DNA from: Rhodocollybia butyracea
Lineage: Eukaryota; Basidiomycota; Agaricomycetes; Agaricales; Omphalotaceae
Assembly: GCA_015501585.1 (NCBI GenBank)
Contig: JADNRY010000203.1
Location: 1-64,000 of the forward strand
Direction of reading: 5' to 3'
DNA: 64,000 nucleotides
Shown: positions 33,207-47,976 of the stretch, piece by piece
How the letters are laid out: every line of letters begins with the position of its first letter
Position numbering within the stretch: the first letter of the stretch is position 1
Made by a program: the position numbers and the translations under genes
The notes under the pieces: generated by a model
Database searches by the model: none
Told to the model about the DNA's origin: nothing
The model's input: only the letters and a program-made list of their open reading frames with translations

Positions 33207-33586
33207 ATAAACAATCATGAGTATCAGTAAACATTTTCTGTGTAACTTGAAAAAGTATTTGATTTCAATTTGAAAATCCTTTCTTATCGATGTGCGTGTT
33301 TGTATGTAAGCTATCCCAGATATTTATAATACCATTTCGTGCAGTTCATAAAGGCTCTGACAGGACCAGCTTGAGTACTTGGGTATCGTGAACACTCAGC
33401 ACTCGTGCCTATGCCTAACCAGATGAATAGCTTTCAAATAGAGATATCCCACATTACCATTTACCGTACAATATTATATTTAACTTGGAGCCCAAATACC
33501 TCGTCGCCTGTATAAGAATTTTACCTCTAGAAAACAAGAAAAAAACCCACCCCGGATCAATCTAAGCAGGTCATCTAGCCAGCCCA
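33207..33586. other. 3' flank of NLR1
   Basis: Shares blocks with the flanks of NLR2 and NLR3 (TTTCAATTTGAAAAT, ATACCATTTCGTGCAGTTCAT, AGGCTCTGA at about 33,350), then becomes unique. The Frag1 exon scrap and C2 tail that follow the other two NLRs are absent here. Confidence 0.6.
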
Positions 33587-36193
<2,607 letters not shown>

Positions 36194-36239
36194 GATTAGA
36201 AACTCGGTGACTATATAATGGCCTCTCCTTTTTGAGTTT

Positions 36240-36612
36240 GAGTGTTGTGGTTTTGACAGAATTCAAGGAAGAAGTAGTGCGAAGATTGCGAAAAGAATTG
36301 AAAACTTGTTCAGGAATCAATGGGGCGGATAGAAATCAGATTGAGAATTTGGCGCCCACTCAGGTCCAGTCTCACGCTTTGCCCCTGGCTTATCTTCAAG
36401 TCTTCAAGTTGCTTATCTTGGAACTGTACAAGTTGCTTATCGTGGACTGTACAAGTAGTTTTTCGGTGTGTGTGGTACACGGAGAGTCCAGTAATAGAGA
36501 CTAGTAGCTATACTATTCTAAATTCGTACTAAATACATAAGTACTCGTACAAGTCGTCGCCACTCAAGTACTCGAGCTCAAGCTCGAGACTCTTTCTTTG
36601 TGCCCACTTGCT
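36240..36612 (+). repeat. Frag1-gene 3' flank repeat (downstream of copy F1)
   Basis: Contains GAATTTGGCGCCCACTCAGG, TGGCTTATCTTCAAGTCTTCAAG, CTAGTAGC and ACTCGTACAAGTC, shared with 38,285-38,510, 52,975-53,215 and 20,005-20,230. Not coding. Confidence 0.7.
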
Positions 36613-37872
36613 TCATGCTGCCTGATCCACGCGGTACCGGGGGCTTTCTTTCAAGCGATCCGCATTGAGCTCTCCTTTATGCACGCCCTTACTCTGCCTC
36701 AGATCGTAATAGAACGTAAGCAGGTAGAACGTGTATCCGAAAGCGATAGTCCATTCTAGGACAGCTAGAAGAAGAAGAAGAACACAAAAACAGATGATTA
36801 GATAACGGTGAAAGTTCGGCGCGAGTTTGGCACGATCAGGAGTTCTCGAGCACAAAGGCCTCACCTGCGACATTCGCAGCGGTGAATAGTGTCACTCCGA
36901 ATGCAATAGCTAGGGCGATAAGAATCGCTGCGATGACTGCTTTCATCCTGTAGCTTCTCTTTAGACGTTTGACGTGTTGAAAGTCTTTACTGATCCACCG
37001 AAACTGCAGCGAAAAGAAAAGAATGTAAAGCTGATAGGACTCGATAGCTTGAGGGAGGCAGGGTCAGGGATGTACCCAAATAGTACTTACCTCCAAGATC
37101 GAGAATATGGCACTCAACGCAACGCCAACAATGAACACCAATAAAAAGCAATTATGAAGCGTGGGGTGTCGCTTTGTGTCAAAGATGGATAATAAAATGA
37201 GGCCTGTAGTTCAAGTTAGTAGTGGGTGTCAACTTCAAGTACCAGCTAGCGAGAATACAAGGATGCCAGGGGGATAAGACTGACCAGCACCACCAATTAT
37301 AGAGCCTAGTATTGCTAATGAACTGAGAACGCGCTCTCTGGTACGCATGTTTGGCATTAATCTACGGGTGTAATATGTGAGCGAGAGTAAGTAGGAAACG
37401 AGGAATGGGATGTCTTACCTCCCAGAATGCCTCAAATACCTCTCGACAACAAGAGAGAGCACAAAGCACACTGCGGTGATACAACACGTTACGACGAATA
37501 GAGGTTTGAGGATATCTGCGCCGACATCTGAGATGAATGCGATATTCTGGCCGCTCTCCTGTGACACTAGAAAAAATGTCAGGCCCGGGGATTTTAGTCT
37601 CACAATGAACGTGAATATAATATAACGTACCATAATGTGGTCTTCCTGTAGCAAGCCAAGTGATAAGCATTGCCCAAAGAGTTGCTATATTGAATGCCAT
37701 ACAGTCGTTAGAAGGAACTTGGGGCTGAATTCATTAATGCGTACCGAACCAGATGAAAGCTCCGACTGTAGAGAAGACGAATAAGTGTATGTTTGAGTCA
37801 GATGAAGTACAACTTGCCTATTGGAATCCAGACATAAGCCCAGTGGTGTCTTTGGTGCGAGAAGATGGCCAT
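36613..37872 (-). CDS. Frag1/DRAM/Sfk1-family membrane protein, copy F1
   Basis: Family of multi-pass membrane proteins (yeast Sfk1, animal DRAM and FRAG1/PGAP2) tied to phospholipid handling and membrane signalling. Eight or more exons on minus, starting MAIFSHQRHHWAYVW at 37,872. They read AFIWFATLWAMLITW, then AFISDVGADILKPLF (family hallmark ISDxGA), FVLSLVVERYLRHSG, LILLSIFDTKRHPTLHN, FLLVFIVGVALSAIF, RSYRMKAVIAAILIALAIAF and LEWTIAFGYTFYLLTFYYD, with the stop at 36,615-36,613. Six hydrophobic segments are evident. The frame looks unbroken. Intron 1 begins GCAAGT where its sister copies have GTAAGT, a permitted but rare GC-AG site. It is tandem with F2, same strand. Confidence 0.85.
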
Positions 37873-38514
37873 GGAGATGATCAATTGATGAGGGAAAGAG
37901 AAATAGTGACAATATGTAAAAGCATGGAGACCTGGAGGACACACAGGGAGGACTAGGGGGAGGAGGAGGTCCGAGGAGGTGACTTGGATGTCTTACAAAT
38001 GACATCACTGACCGACGTCACTTGTGGAAGGTCCGGATGCCCGATTTGGCAAACGAATTTCCAAAAACGGGTATGAGCTCAGTAACGTCTGTGCCCTCAA
38101 GCCTTTGTTGGCTTGAGTTACAGTAACGCAAGCAGAGTATGCGTAGATTGAAAGATTTCTAAGGAACCACCATGTTGTTGTTCCAGTTCAAGCTAAAGAA
38201 CGCGTTTGGTAAGTAGTGGTTGCAACGAGGAGCAAGTAAAATCGAAAATTCAACAAAAAACTTGTCCAATGGGCGAACAGCTTGAGAATTTGGCGCCCAC
38301 TCAGGTCGCTTTGCCCCTGGTGGCTTATCGATATCTTCAAGTCTTCAAGTTGCCTATCGTGGACTGTACAAGCAGTTTTCATTGGGTATGATACAGAAAG
38401 TCCAAGATTATTAATAGAGACTGTAGTATTCTAAATTCATACTCGTACAAGTCATTCGTGTCATTCATTTTTTTTCGATCTCGATCACTCAACTCTTCGT
38501 TGTGCCCACTCGTT
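37873..38514. other. Region between F1 and F2
   Basis: Holds the 5' flank of F1 (GGAGGAGGTCCGAGGAGG, GACATCACTG...CACTTGTGG) and then the 3' flank repeat of F2. No gene. The same order is found at 52,563-53,200. Confidence 0.6.
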
Positions 38515-39831
38515 TCATGCTGCCTGACCCATGCGGTACCGAGGGCTTTGGTTCATCCGATACGCATTAAGCTCTCCCTTGTGCACGCCCTTGCTCTGCC
38601 TCAGATCATAGTAGAACGTGAGGAGGTAAAACGTGAATCCGAAAGCGATAGCCCATTCTAGGACAGCTGGAGGAACAGAAGATTAGATAACAGTAAAAGA
38701 GTGAGAGTTCTCGAAGCAAAGAGCCTCACCTGCGACATTCACAACGGTTAATTTTGTCACTCCGAAAGCAATAGCTAGGGCGATAAGAATCACTGCGATG
38801 ACTGCTTTCATCCTGTAGCTTGTCTTTAGGCGTTGAACGTATTGAAAGTCTTTGCTGATCCACCGAAACTGCATGAGAAGAAAAGAACGTAAGCGGACAG
38901 GACTCGATTGAATGTAGGAGGGAGGGAAGAGGTTACGGAGGGTCGCGATAGGGAGGTAGGGTGGGGAGATTATGAGGTGGAGGGATGTAGCGAGGAAAGG
39001 AGAGAAGGAACTCGAACTAGTACACTACTTACCTCCATGATCGAAAATATCGCACTCAACGCGACTCCAACAATGAACACCAACAAAAACTTATCATGAA
39101 GCGAAGGGTGTCGTTTTGTGTCAAAAATGGATAACAGAATGAGACCTGTAGGGTTGTTCAAGTTAGTAGGTGGAGTCGATAAGGAAATAGGCTGAGAGGG
39201 ATCAGGACTTACCAACACCACCAATTAGAGAGCCTATGATTGCCAATGTACTGAGAACACGCTCTCTGGTGCGCATGTTTGGCATTAACCTGTGGAGTAA
39301 TATGAGCAAGGTGTATGGAATACAACTCATAACGAATAAGAAACGGGAAGGGAGATGTCTTACCTCCCAGAATGCCTCAAATACCTCTCGACAACAAGAG
39401 AGAGCACAAAGCACACTGCGGTGATACAACACGTCACGATGAATAGAGGTTTGAGGATATCTGCGCCAACATCTGAGATGAATGCGATATGCTGGTCGCT
39501 ATCCTCCGACACTAGAAAATGGAGTCAGGGATTTTAGTCTCTCAAAGAGTCGACGGGGTAAGGTTAAGGATATAACATACCATAATGTGGTCTTCCTGAC
39601 GCAAGCCAAGTAATAAGCATTGCCCATAGTGTTGCTGTATTAGATAAATACCGAGGGTTAGAACGAACTTGGGCTTTATTGAGTATATTGATACGTACCG
39701 AACCAGATGAAAGCTCCGACTGTAGAGAAGGCGAATAAGTATATGTTGAGTCGGATAATCATAAAGTACAACTTACCTATTGGAATCCAGACATAAGCCC
39801 AATGGTGTCTTTGGTGTGAGAAGATGGCCAT
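38515..39831 (-). CDS. Frag1/DRAM/Sfk1-family membrane protein, copy F2
   Basis: Same exon plan as F1, start MAIFSHQRHHWAYVW at 39,831, stop at 38,517-38,515 (ends MGQAA). Pieces read ATLWAMLITWLASGRPHY, DQHIAFISDVGADILK, LILLSIFDTKRHPSLHD, FLLVFIVGVALSAIF, TSYRMKAVIAVILIALAIAF and LEWAIAFGFTFYLLTFYYD. All introns have GT-AG borders (intron 1 GTAAGT). No stop or frameshift seen. Differences from F1 are mostly conservative, so both copies may be working genes. Membrane location follows from about six hydrophobic segments; the physiological role in this fungus is unknown. Confidence 0.85.
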
Positions 39832-40129
39832 GGGGAGATGAGATGTAAAGCACAAATGTAGGAGGAGGAGTACGGGGAGGATGAGGAGGAGACTTGGAGG
39901 AGACTTGGAGTAAATAAACGGGAGGAGGAGGACTTCCCCAAATGACATCACTGTGCGACGTCACTTGTGTGTGAATCCAACTACCCGATTTGGTAAACGA
40001 ATTTCCGAAAACGGGCATGAGCTCCTCCGAACTCCTCCTACTGCGCGTGCGTCATCACTCGGGCCGACACTAACAACGGTTGACTAACTCGGGGTCTGTA
40101 ATAATAATAATAATTTCTTTCGTACAAGT

Positions 40130-41480
40130 TCAACCTCGATTAAGTTCTAAATCCAACTGCCTCGCCAGCTCCGCGTCCTTTGCTTCTTGCGCCTTGCGCC
40201 TCGCTTCATCCTGGACAATCACATACGGCGGAGGCGGAAGATATTTTGGTGGTGGAGGAGGAGGTAGTGCGGCAGCAGCAGGTTTCTCTTGTTCTTGGTG
40301 TTGCTGATGTCGTTCCCGTTCCTGCTGCTGCCGTTCCCGCCCCTGCTCTCTCTCTTCCCGCTGCACTTCCTCCTGATCAAGCCTCATAACCAACTCCATA
40401 TCGATCTCTTCCTGTTCTCTCCGCCGTGCTGCCTCTTCCTCCCCTTGTCGTAACGCTTTCAGACGAGATTGTGTACGTGAGCGTACTGGTTCGGATTGAG
40501 GTGAAGGGATATGTACGTTGAGTGATGGGGACGTGAGGAGGATGAGAGGGGTGGGCAGGAACAGGAGGAGAGGGAGAGTAGGAGAAGACGAAAGAGTGTG
40601 AATGGGGGCATGGGACGATTTGGTTCGGCCTTTGATGTGCGATGGTGAGTGGGTGCGGCACCTGGAGGTAAAGGTAGAAGTAATTGGTATCGTGCCATTA
40701 GATATGGATCAGGCGGATCGGTGTACGAGCTCAACGTCCGCGACGCTTGGGGTGGAGGGGCGTACGGGCGGAGCTGTATCCTGATACAATGGGGTATAAA
40801 AGCCACTGCCGTATAACTGTGAAACGGCTGGAACGGTAAAAAAGTTAGGAACGGAAAAGGAAACGGGTGTGTTCCAATCTTGGGCGGGTGGAGAAAATTC
40901 CGGGGTATTTGGTAAGTAGGAAGTATATGGTATAGACCCACTGCGACCGTGGGTTTGTGGTATAGTTCCGTTGTGCGTAAACGTCGGCGCTGGAGTCGAC
41001 GACAAGTAAAGATTGGGAGCATTATTATCATCTGATTCATGGGTGTGTGGTATAGTTCCGTTGTGAGCAAAGGTCGGTACGGGAGTCATCGACATGTAAG
41101 GAATGAGAGCATTACTATCGTGAGTGGTTCCATTGTGATGCTGGAGTCGATGTCAAGTAAGGATTGGGAGTATTACCATACGTCGTCGGGTAAGGCGCAG
41201 GCGTAACGTGAGTCTGCCGGGGAGGAGAAGAGGAAGTCCGACGTTGGACAGGAGGATGTGGATTGGACTGTGGGTTTCCTGGTCTCAAAATTGAAGGGAC
41301 AGCAGGGGGAAGCAACGACGGGGAAGGAAGCGGTGCTGTTAGGGCTGAATCGGGTTGGACCACTAGGCGCAGCGGCTGGTCCCGGTTTCAACGCAGTAGG
41401 TACTGGCAGGACCAGGACCAGGTTTACGCGCGGCTTGTTAAGTGTCGAGTGAGTCGGGCGATGGAGTCATTCAGCAGGAG
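40130..41480 (-). pseudogene. Pro/Thr/His-rich tail of a C2-domain gene, copy ii
   Basis: On minus, from about 41,480: Pro-rich start (KPGPAAAPSGPTRFSPNS), the repeated SSTPAPTFTHNGTIPQTH units, GRSGSIPYTS with a following NTPEFSPP, and the charged end RLDQEEVQREEREQ through YVIVQDEARRKAQEAKDAELARQLDLEL (split over several lines of reading), with a stop at 40,130-40,132. Three frames are needed, so it is dead. The C2 domain is absent and segment R2 joins directly upstream, as in copies i and iv. Confidence 0.7.
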
Positions 41481-42310
41481 AGGAATTTGTGAACTTTGGG
41501 GACTGCACGGACGATCAGCGATTCCAGATCGAACGGCAATACGAAAGAGGGATATTGAGACGAGAATGAGGCTGAGAATTGGAGAAGCGATTCCGAGCGG
41601 TGCATAATATAACAGCACTAGGAGATTTAGAAAGAGAATTTGAGGGCGATTCAACGACGTACTCACGTTGTGTATCGTGCAGCTCTTTTTTGACTATTAC
41701 ATACTCGCTGGTTGCCATCCAGAAGTCCTTCTTCCCCTTCGAAACTTGGATAAGACGCACGCAGCGTGTCTTCCTCCGGCACATCCCAGGTTAATCATAT
41801 ACTCCACAAAGACAGCGCCAGAGGCGATGCCTCCACTGAACGAGTTGTAGGTGAACATGTTACATAGAGAGAGTGCGCGCCGGAGCTATGTTGGGGTTTT
41901 GGTTCATAGTTTTGGACTGTATTGCTCGACGCGGTGTTCAAGAATGCGAACATATTCCAGTGTGGTGTTTTTAGTTCGAGTAAAAACGTCCAGTACCGCA
42001 ATCCGTGAGAGCAAGCTGGCGGCAGACACTGGAAGGGCTTTCAAGAGCGATTGCGTGTTGTGTATCGCATGTTGAGTGAGGAACATGGATAGACGACAAG
42101 TTGAAGGAAGGAACGGTAGATTACATAATTGGCCCAAGCCAGGTCTGTGTTTTCGTGGCCTTTCACGCTCAAGTATTGACCTCCACAAGACAGATCTACC
42201 GAACCATGCGCATCTACATTCTGGTCCTGTTACATAGCAGCAAGTCAGTGATTATCGATCGATGATCAAAGAGGATAAGGCCGATAAGGTGGATTTAGTG
42301 GAAGAATAAC
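41480..42310 (-). pseudogene. Segment R, copy R2 (decayed)
   Basis: Counterpart of R1. Shared blocks include GGCGATTCAACGACGTACTCAC (intron start on minus), AACGAGTTGTAGGTGAACATG and GGCCTTTCACGCTC. The reading frames are broken, and its 3' end is fused to the C2-tail copy ii. Confidence 0.5.
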
Positions 42311-42607
42311 GCTAGGGAAGCGTCCGAACTCCTTGAGTCAGTACAGAAACTCTGAGTTAGAACTAAAGCTGGGCAGTTTTGCATTGAGTTACGCCTGGAC
42401 ATTTGGCGAGTCTGGGTTCGTTGAGAGAAGCGTTCATCGAGCCCTAATCGAATTCAACGCCAAAACCGCCGATCTTGATGCTCTTCACATGCTGCATGTA
42501 AGATCAACCTGCCCTTAAGCTAATTGAACGAGTTTCATGAAATGTAATGATGTGACAGATCCATCTTCTACCGCAACCACTATCACTGTCAACCTCGGCT
42601 CACCAGA
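42311..42607 (+). other. 5' flank of NLR2
   Basis: Shared with the flanks of NLR1 and NLR3. CTGCATGTAAGATCAACCTGCCC looks like a donor site, and GATGATGTGACAGATCCATC (42,547-42,566) like an acceptor, so a spliced 5' leader before the ATG at 42,608 is possible. No TATA box is obvious. Confidence 0.4.
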
Positions 42608-45600
42608 ATGTCGATGTTCACAAATGCTAATGATTTCCATATCAGTGGAGGACAGTTCAACAATGTACTAGGAGACCAATACAATATCTCGCAAGGTGAA
42701 TAGCCGTGAACCAGGCTTTTATAGCAGCTACATTATAAATTTATGGAATAACATTTACAGTTCCCATGGATCAGAAGCTCTCCAACAAGCTAAAGCCTGT
42801 TAAGGGTGCCAACATTTCTGCTCAAAAACTCTGTTTGGAAGGAACCAGGACAGAAATCATTGATAATATTACTAACTGGGTTTTTAGCCCCAATGGTAAT
42901 GCTTCTCGGCTATTTGTCCTTTATGGACCTGCTGGCACAGGGAAGTCTGCTATCAGCCACACAGTTGGGAAAAAGCTCAAAAACTTGAACCACCTTGGAG
43001 CCTTTTTTAGCTTTGATCGAACATTTGTTGCTGAGCGCACTCCAAGTCGGGCCATCCATAGCATTGCCTATAACTTGGGGCTGCATTCAGCACCCTTTGG
43101 GAAATGTTTGCTTGAAGTGATGCCAGACAAAGATCCAGATGTTCTCAGCAGGTTCACAATGGAAGAGGAATGGGAAAAGCTCATTCTAAATCCTTCCAAA
43201 ATGGTCAAGGAGCCAGGACCAGTAGTGATAATAATTGATGCCCTGGATGAGTGTGGTCCTCAGCAAGTTGGTGGCCCAAGAGAGGAGTTCATTTCTCTGT
43301 TGTTCAATAGAGTACATGACTTGCCACAACAGTTTTGCATCCTTCTTACATCCAGGCTGGAGAATGATGTTGCAAATGTCCTTGGGCAATATTCAGAGGG
43401 TGTACAAGTTCAGGATATTACTGAATTAGAAGAGACTCAAAGGGATATCTATGCATATGTGTGCAAACGAATGAGTAGTCCAATCCAAACTCATGGACTG
43501 GATGACACTCAGTGCAAACTCCTTGCTGAGAGAGCTGAAGGCCTTTTCCAGTGGGCTTATACAGTCTGTGAAGCCCTTGTGGTAGGACCACAAGGAGGTA
43601 CAACTGTGAAAAAGCAATTTGACCACTTCATGTCACTTGCTCCAAGTTTCCACAAGGGTTTGCAACCACTTGATATCTTGTACAAATCTATCTTACATGA
43701 AAATTTCAACTACAAAGATGAGGAAGTCATGCAGGAATATAGGATAGTCATATCCCAAATCCTTGCAGCAAATCAACCTCTTTCACAATCATCATTGAAG
43801 AGGCTTCGGTCAGCATATTCTCAATTTAGAGGGAAAGTGGATACTCAGGAAAGTGTGGATCTAGTAATTCCATATCTTGGGTCTCTCCTTACTGGTGTAA
43901 ATAACATGAACATCCCTGTCCGCCCTATTCACACATCTGTGCGTGACTTTCTATTGGATGAAAGCAGAAGTGGGGAGTATGCAATAGATCTATCTGGTGG
44001 ACATAACACTATGGGAATAGCCACCATTCAACTGATGACTGAGAAACTGCATTTTAATATGTGCAACTTGCCAAGTTCTTATCTGCGCAACTCAGAAGTA
44101 AAGGACCTAAGAGACAGAATATTGCAAGGTCTCTCAGAAGACCTTTCCTATGCTTGTTGTTTCTGGGATTCCCATCTTGTTAATATGAAAGCCAGTGAAA
44201 GTGTATTCAACCTAGTGGAGAGATTTCTCAATGACTTTTCTTTGTACTGGATGGAAGTGCTTAGTATCCTTGATGAAGTGCATGCAATTCAAAGGAGTTT
44301 GAAAACTGTAACAGAATGGATACAGTTGCCAGTGGTATGTAGATTGACATTGTGTTGGTATAATGTGACTCACAGTTTTAAAACAGATACCTCCATGGTC
44401 TAGAAATTTGAGACTATTGATTGAAGAAATGAAACATTTTGTTGACATCTTTGGGAGAGTTATGGGGGAAGCTACACCACATATGTATCTTTCAGCATTG
44501 GCATTCATTCCTAGGCAATCAATCCTCCAAAAGATATACTGTGCACATTTTGCCAAGACAGCAGCACTATGTAGTGGCCAGATGATGCACTGGCCATCGT
44601 TGGAAGTTGTAGTGGAAGGCAATGGAGGCATAATCAACTCAGTTGCCTTTTCCCCTGATGGTAGGAAGATAGTGTATGGCTCAGATGACAATTCTGTGAG
44701 GATATGGAATGTAGAGACTGGAAAGGCTGAAGGAAACCCCCTTCAAGGCCACACAAATTCAGTTACTTCAGTTGCCTTTTCCCCTGATGGAAAGAAAATT
44801 GTGTCTGGGTCATATGACAGATCTGTGAGGATATGGAATGCAGAGACTGGAAAGGCTGAAGGAAACCGCCTTCAAGGCCACACAGATTATGTCACTTCAG
44901 TTGCCTTTTCCCCTGATGGAAAGAAAATTGTGTCTGGGTCATATGACAAATCTGTGAGGATATGGAATGCAGAGCCTGGAAAGACTGAAGGAAATCCCCT
45001 TCAAGGCCACACAGGTTCAGTTTATTCAGTTGCCTTTTCCCCTGATGGAAAGAAAATTGTGTCTGGGTCATGGACAAATCTGTGAGGATATGGAATGCAG
45101 AGACTGGAAAGGCTGAAGGAAACCCCCTTCAAGGCCACACAAATTATGTCACTTCAGTTGCCTTTTCCCCTGATGGAAAGAGAATTGTGTCTGGGTCATA
45201 TGATAACTCTGTGAGGATATGGAATGCAGAGACTGGAAAGGTTGAAGGAAACCCCCTTCAAGGCCACACAAGTGCTGTCACTTCAGTTGCCTTTTCCCCT
45301 GATGGAAAGAAAATTGTGTCTGGGTCATATGATAACTCTGTGAGGATATGGAATGCAGAGACTGGAAAGGCTCAAGGAAACCCCCTTCAAGGTCACACAC
45401 ATTATGTCACTTCAGTTGCCTTTTCCCCTGATGGAAAGAAAATTGTGTCTGGGTCATATGACAATTCTGTGAGGATATGGAATGCAGAGACTGGAAAGGC
45501 TCAAGGAAACCCCCTTCAAGGCCACACAAAATCTGTCACTTCAGTTGCCTTTTCCCCTGATGGAAAGAAAATTGTGTCTGGGTCCCATGACAATTCTGTG

Positions 45601-47976
45601 AGGATATGGAATGCAGAGACTGGAAAGGCTCAAGGAAACTCCCTTCAAGGCCACACAAGTGCTGTCACTTCAGTTGCCTTTTCCCCTGATGGAAAGAAAA
45701 TTGTGTCTGGATCACGTGACAGATATGTGAGGATATGGAATGCAGAGACTGGAAAGGCTGAAGGAAACCCCTTTCAAGGCCACACAAGATCAGTCACTTC
45801 AGTTGCCTTTTCCCCTGATGGAAAGAAAATTGTGTCTGGATCACATGACAGATCTGTGAGGATATGGAATGCAGAGACTGGAAAGGCTGAAGGAAACCCC
45901 CTTCAAGGCCACACAAGATCAGTCACTTCAGTTGCCTTTTCCCCTGATGGAAAGAAAATTGTGTCTGGATCACACAACAGATCTGTGAGGATATGGAATG
46001 CAGAGACTGGAAAGGCTGAAGGAAACCCCCTTCAAGGCCACACAAATCATGTCAAATCAGTTGCCTTTTCCCCTGATGAAAAGAAAATTGTGTCTGGGTC
46101 ATATGACAATTCTGTGAGGATATGGAATGCAGAGACTGGAAAGCCTGAAGGAAACCCCTTCAAGGCCACACAAGTGCTGTCACTTCAGTTGCCTTTTCCC
46201 CTGATGGAAAGAAAATTGTGTCTGGGTCATATGATAACTCTGTGAGGATATGGAATGCAGAGACTGGAAAGGCTGAAGGAAACCCCCTTCAAGGCCACAC
46301 ACATTATGTCACTTCAGTTGCCTTTTCCCCTGATGGAAAGAAAATTGTGTCTGGGTCATGGACAGATCTGTGAGGATATGGAATGCAGAGACTGGAAAGG
46401 CTCAAGGAAACCCCTTTCAAGGCCACACAAAATCTGTCACTTCAGTTGCCTTTTCCCCTGATGGAAAGAAAATTGTGTCTGGGTCAGATGACAATTCTGT
46501 GAGGATATGGAATGCAGAGACTGGAAAGGCTGAAGGAAACCCCCTTCAAGGCCACACAAATCATGTCAAATCAGTTGCCTTTTCCCCTGATGGAAAGAAA
46601 ATTGTGTCTGGGTCCCATGACAATTCTGTGAGGATATGGAATGCAGAGACTGGAAAGGCTGAAGGAAACCCCCTTCAAGGCCACACAAAATCTGTCACTT
46701 CAGTTGCCTTTTCCCCTGATGGAAAGAAAATTGTGTCTGGGTCACGTGACAGATCTGTGAGGATGTGGAATGCAGAGACTGGAAAGCCTGAAGGAAACCC
46801 CCTTCAAGGCCACACAAATCATATCACTTCAGTTGCCTTTTCTCCTGATGGCAAGAAAATTGTGTCTGGGTCATATGACAATTCTGTGAGGATATGGAAT
46901 GCAGAGACTGGAAAGCCTGAAGGAAACCCCTTCAAGGCCACACAAATCATGTCAAATCAGTTGCCTTTTCCCCTGATGGAAAGAAAATTGTGTCTGGATC
47001 ACGTGACAGATCTGTGAGGATATGGAATGCAGAGGCTGGAAAGGCTGAAGGAAACCCCCTTCAAGGCCACACAAGATCAGTCAATTCAGTTGCCTTTTCC
47101 CCTGATGGAAAGAAAATAGTGTCTGGGTCACGTGACAGATCTGTGAGGATGTGGAATGCAGAGACTGGAAAGGCTGAAGGAAACCCCCTTCGAGGCCACA
47201 CACATTTTGTCACTTCAGTTGCCTTTTCCCCTGATGGAAAGAAAATTGTGTCTGGGTCATATGACAATTCTGTGAGGATATGGAATGCAGAGACAAGAAA
47301 GGCTGAAGGATACCCCCTTCAAGGCCACACAAGATCAGTCAATTCAGTTGCCTTTTCCCCTGATGGAAAGACAATTGTGTCTGGATCATATGACAGTTCT
47401 GTGAGAGTAGCTGGTACTTCCACCTCAGGTACTTCCCCCTCACCCACCAATATCCAGCATGCCTATTCTTTGTCACTTTGTCCCTACAATCATAGCCATC
47501 ATTATTGTTTGCACTCCAGCCAATCTTTGCAGATGATTATGTTCCAACCTGATGGATGGCTTTGTGGTTCCAATTCATCTCTTATGCTGTGGGTTCCTCC
47601 TGAGTATCAGTATGGATTGCCAGTTCCATTTTTGCACATTTACATTTCTTCTACTCCCACAACCTCCTTTGATCTTCGAAACTTTGTTCATGGCACTAAT
47701 TGGGCTCAATGCTACACTGGTAAGCCACTTTATCCTTTGTATCACTGTTTCATCCCTGACTCCATTGAAGGGTTGCAAACCCCCATTCACTCTCAATCAG
47801 TGGAGCTGCCAGAGCATGAGCTCCAAGATGAGATCCCTTCTCAATTTACAGAGTATGTACCTCAAGAAAATCCAGCCAATTCTCGACAGAAGCACTCTAG
47901 TATGCACAAAAAGTTAAAGCAGAAGATGAAATCACTTGTTACTAAATATCTTTGGTCAGTGAATGAGCAATCATGA
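42608..47976 (+). pseudogene. NLR2: NACHT-WD40 protein with 22 WD40 repeats and four frameshifts
   Basis: Exons 42,608-42,695, 42,761-44,334 and 44,387-47,976 (introns 65 and 52 nt). N-terminal motif GGQFNNV-LGDQYNI, Walker A GPAGTGKS, Walker [12 protein letters not shown] and LLTSRL are all present, and the NACHT part is open. The WD40 array has about 22 near-identical 43-aa units (44,620-47,405). Single-base losses at 45,072 (GGG to GG), 46,155 (five C to four), 46,360 (GGG to GG) and 46,927 (five C to four) throw the frame four times, net -4. A ribosome would stop about 90 nt or less after the first. The C-terminal tail ([25 protein letters not shown]) is intact in its own frame to 47,976. 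Either a damaged gene, or indels left in an assembly of highly similar repeats. Confidence 0.88.
44620..47405 (+). repeat. 129 bp WD40 tandem array of NLR2
   Basis: About 22 direct repeats of 129 bp, many over 90% identical. Variation is concentrated in the codons at unit residues 4, 5, 7, 23 and 25. Confidence 0.9.

Noticed and set aside
36232..36532. Two overlapping open stretches of 70-90 codons downstream of F1
   Set aside because: They lie in a non-coding flank repeat found behind each Frag1-like gene and are broken in the other copies.
44620..47405. Regular direct repeats that could look like a CRISPR or satellite array
   Set aside because: The 129 bp units have no unique spacers and encode WD40 repeats in frame within a eukaryotic NLR gene.
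45070..47976. Several separate WD40-only genes in the NLR2 region
   Set aside because: They are pieces of one exon separated by 1-nt losses; none has its own promoter-like start, and the starts fall inside repeat units.
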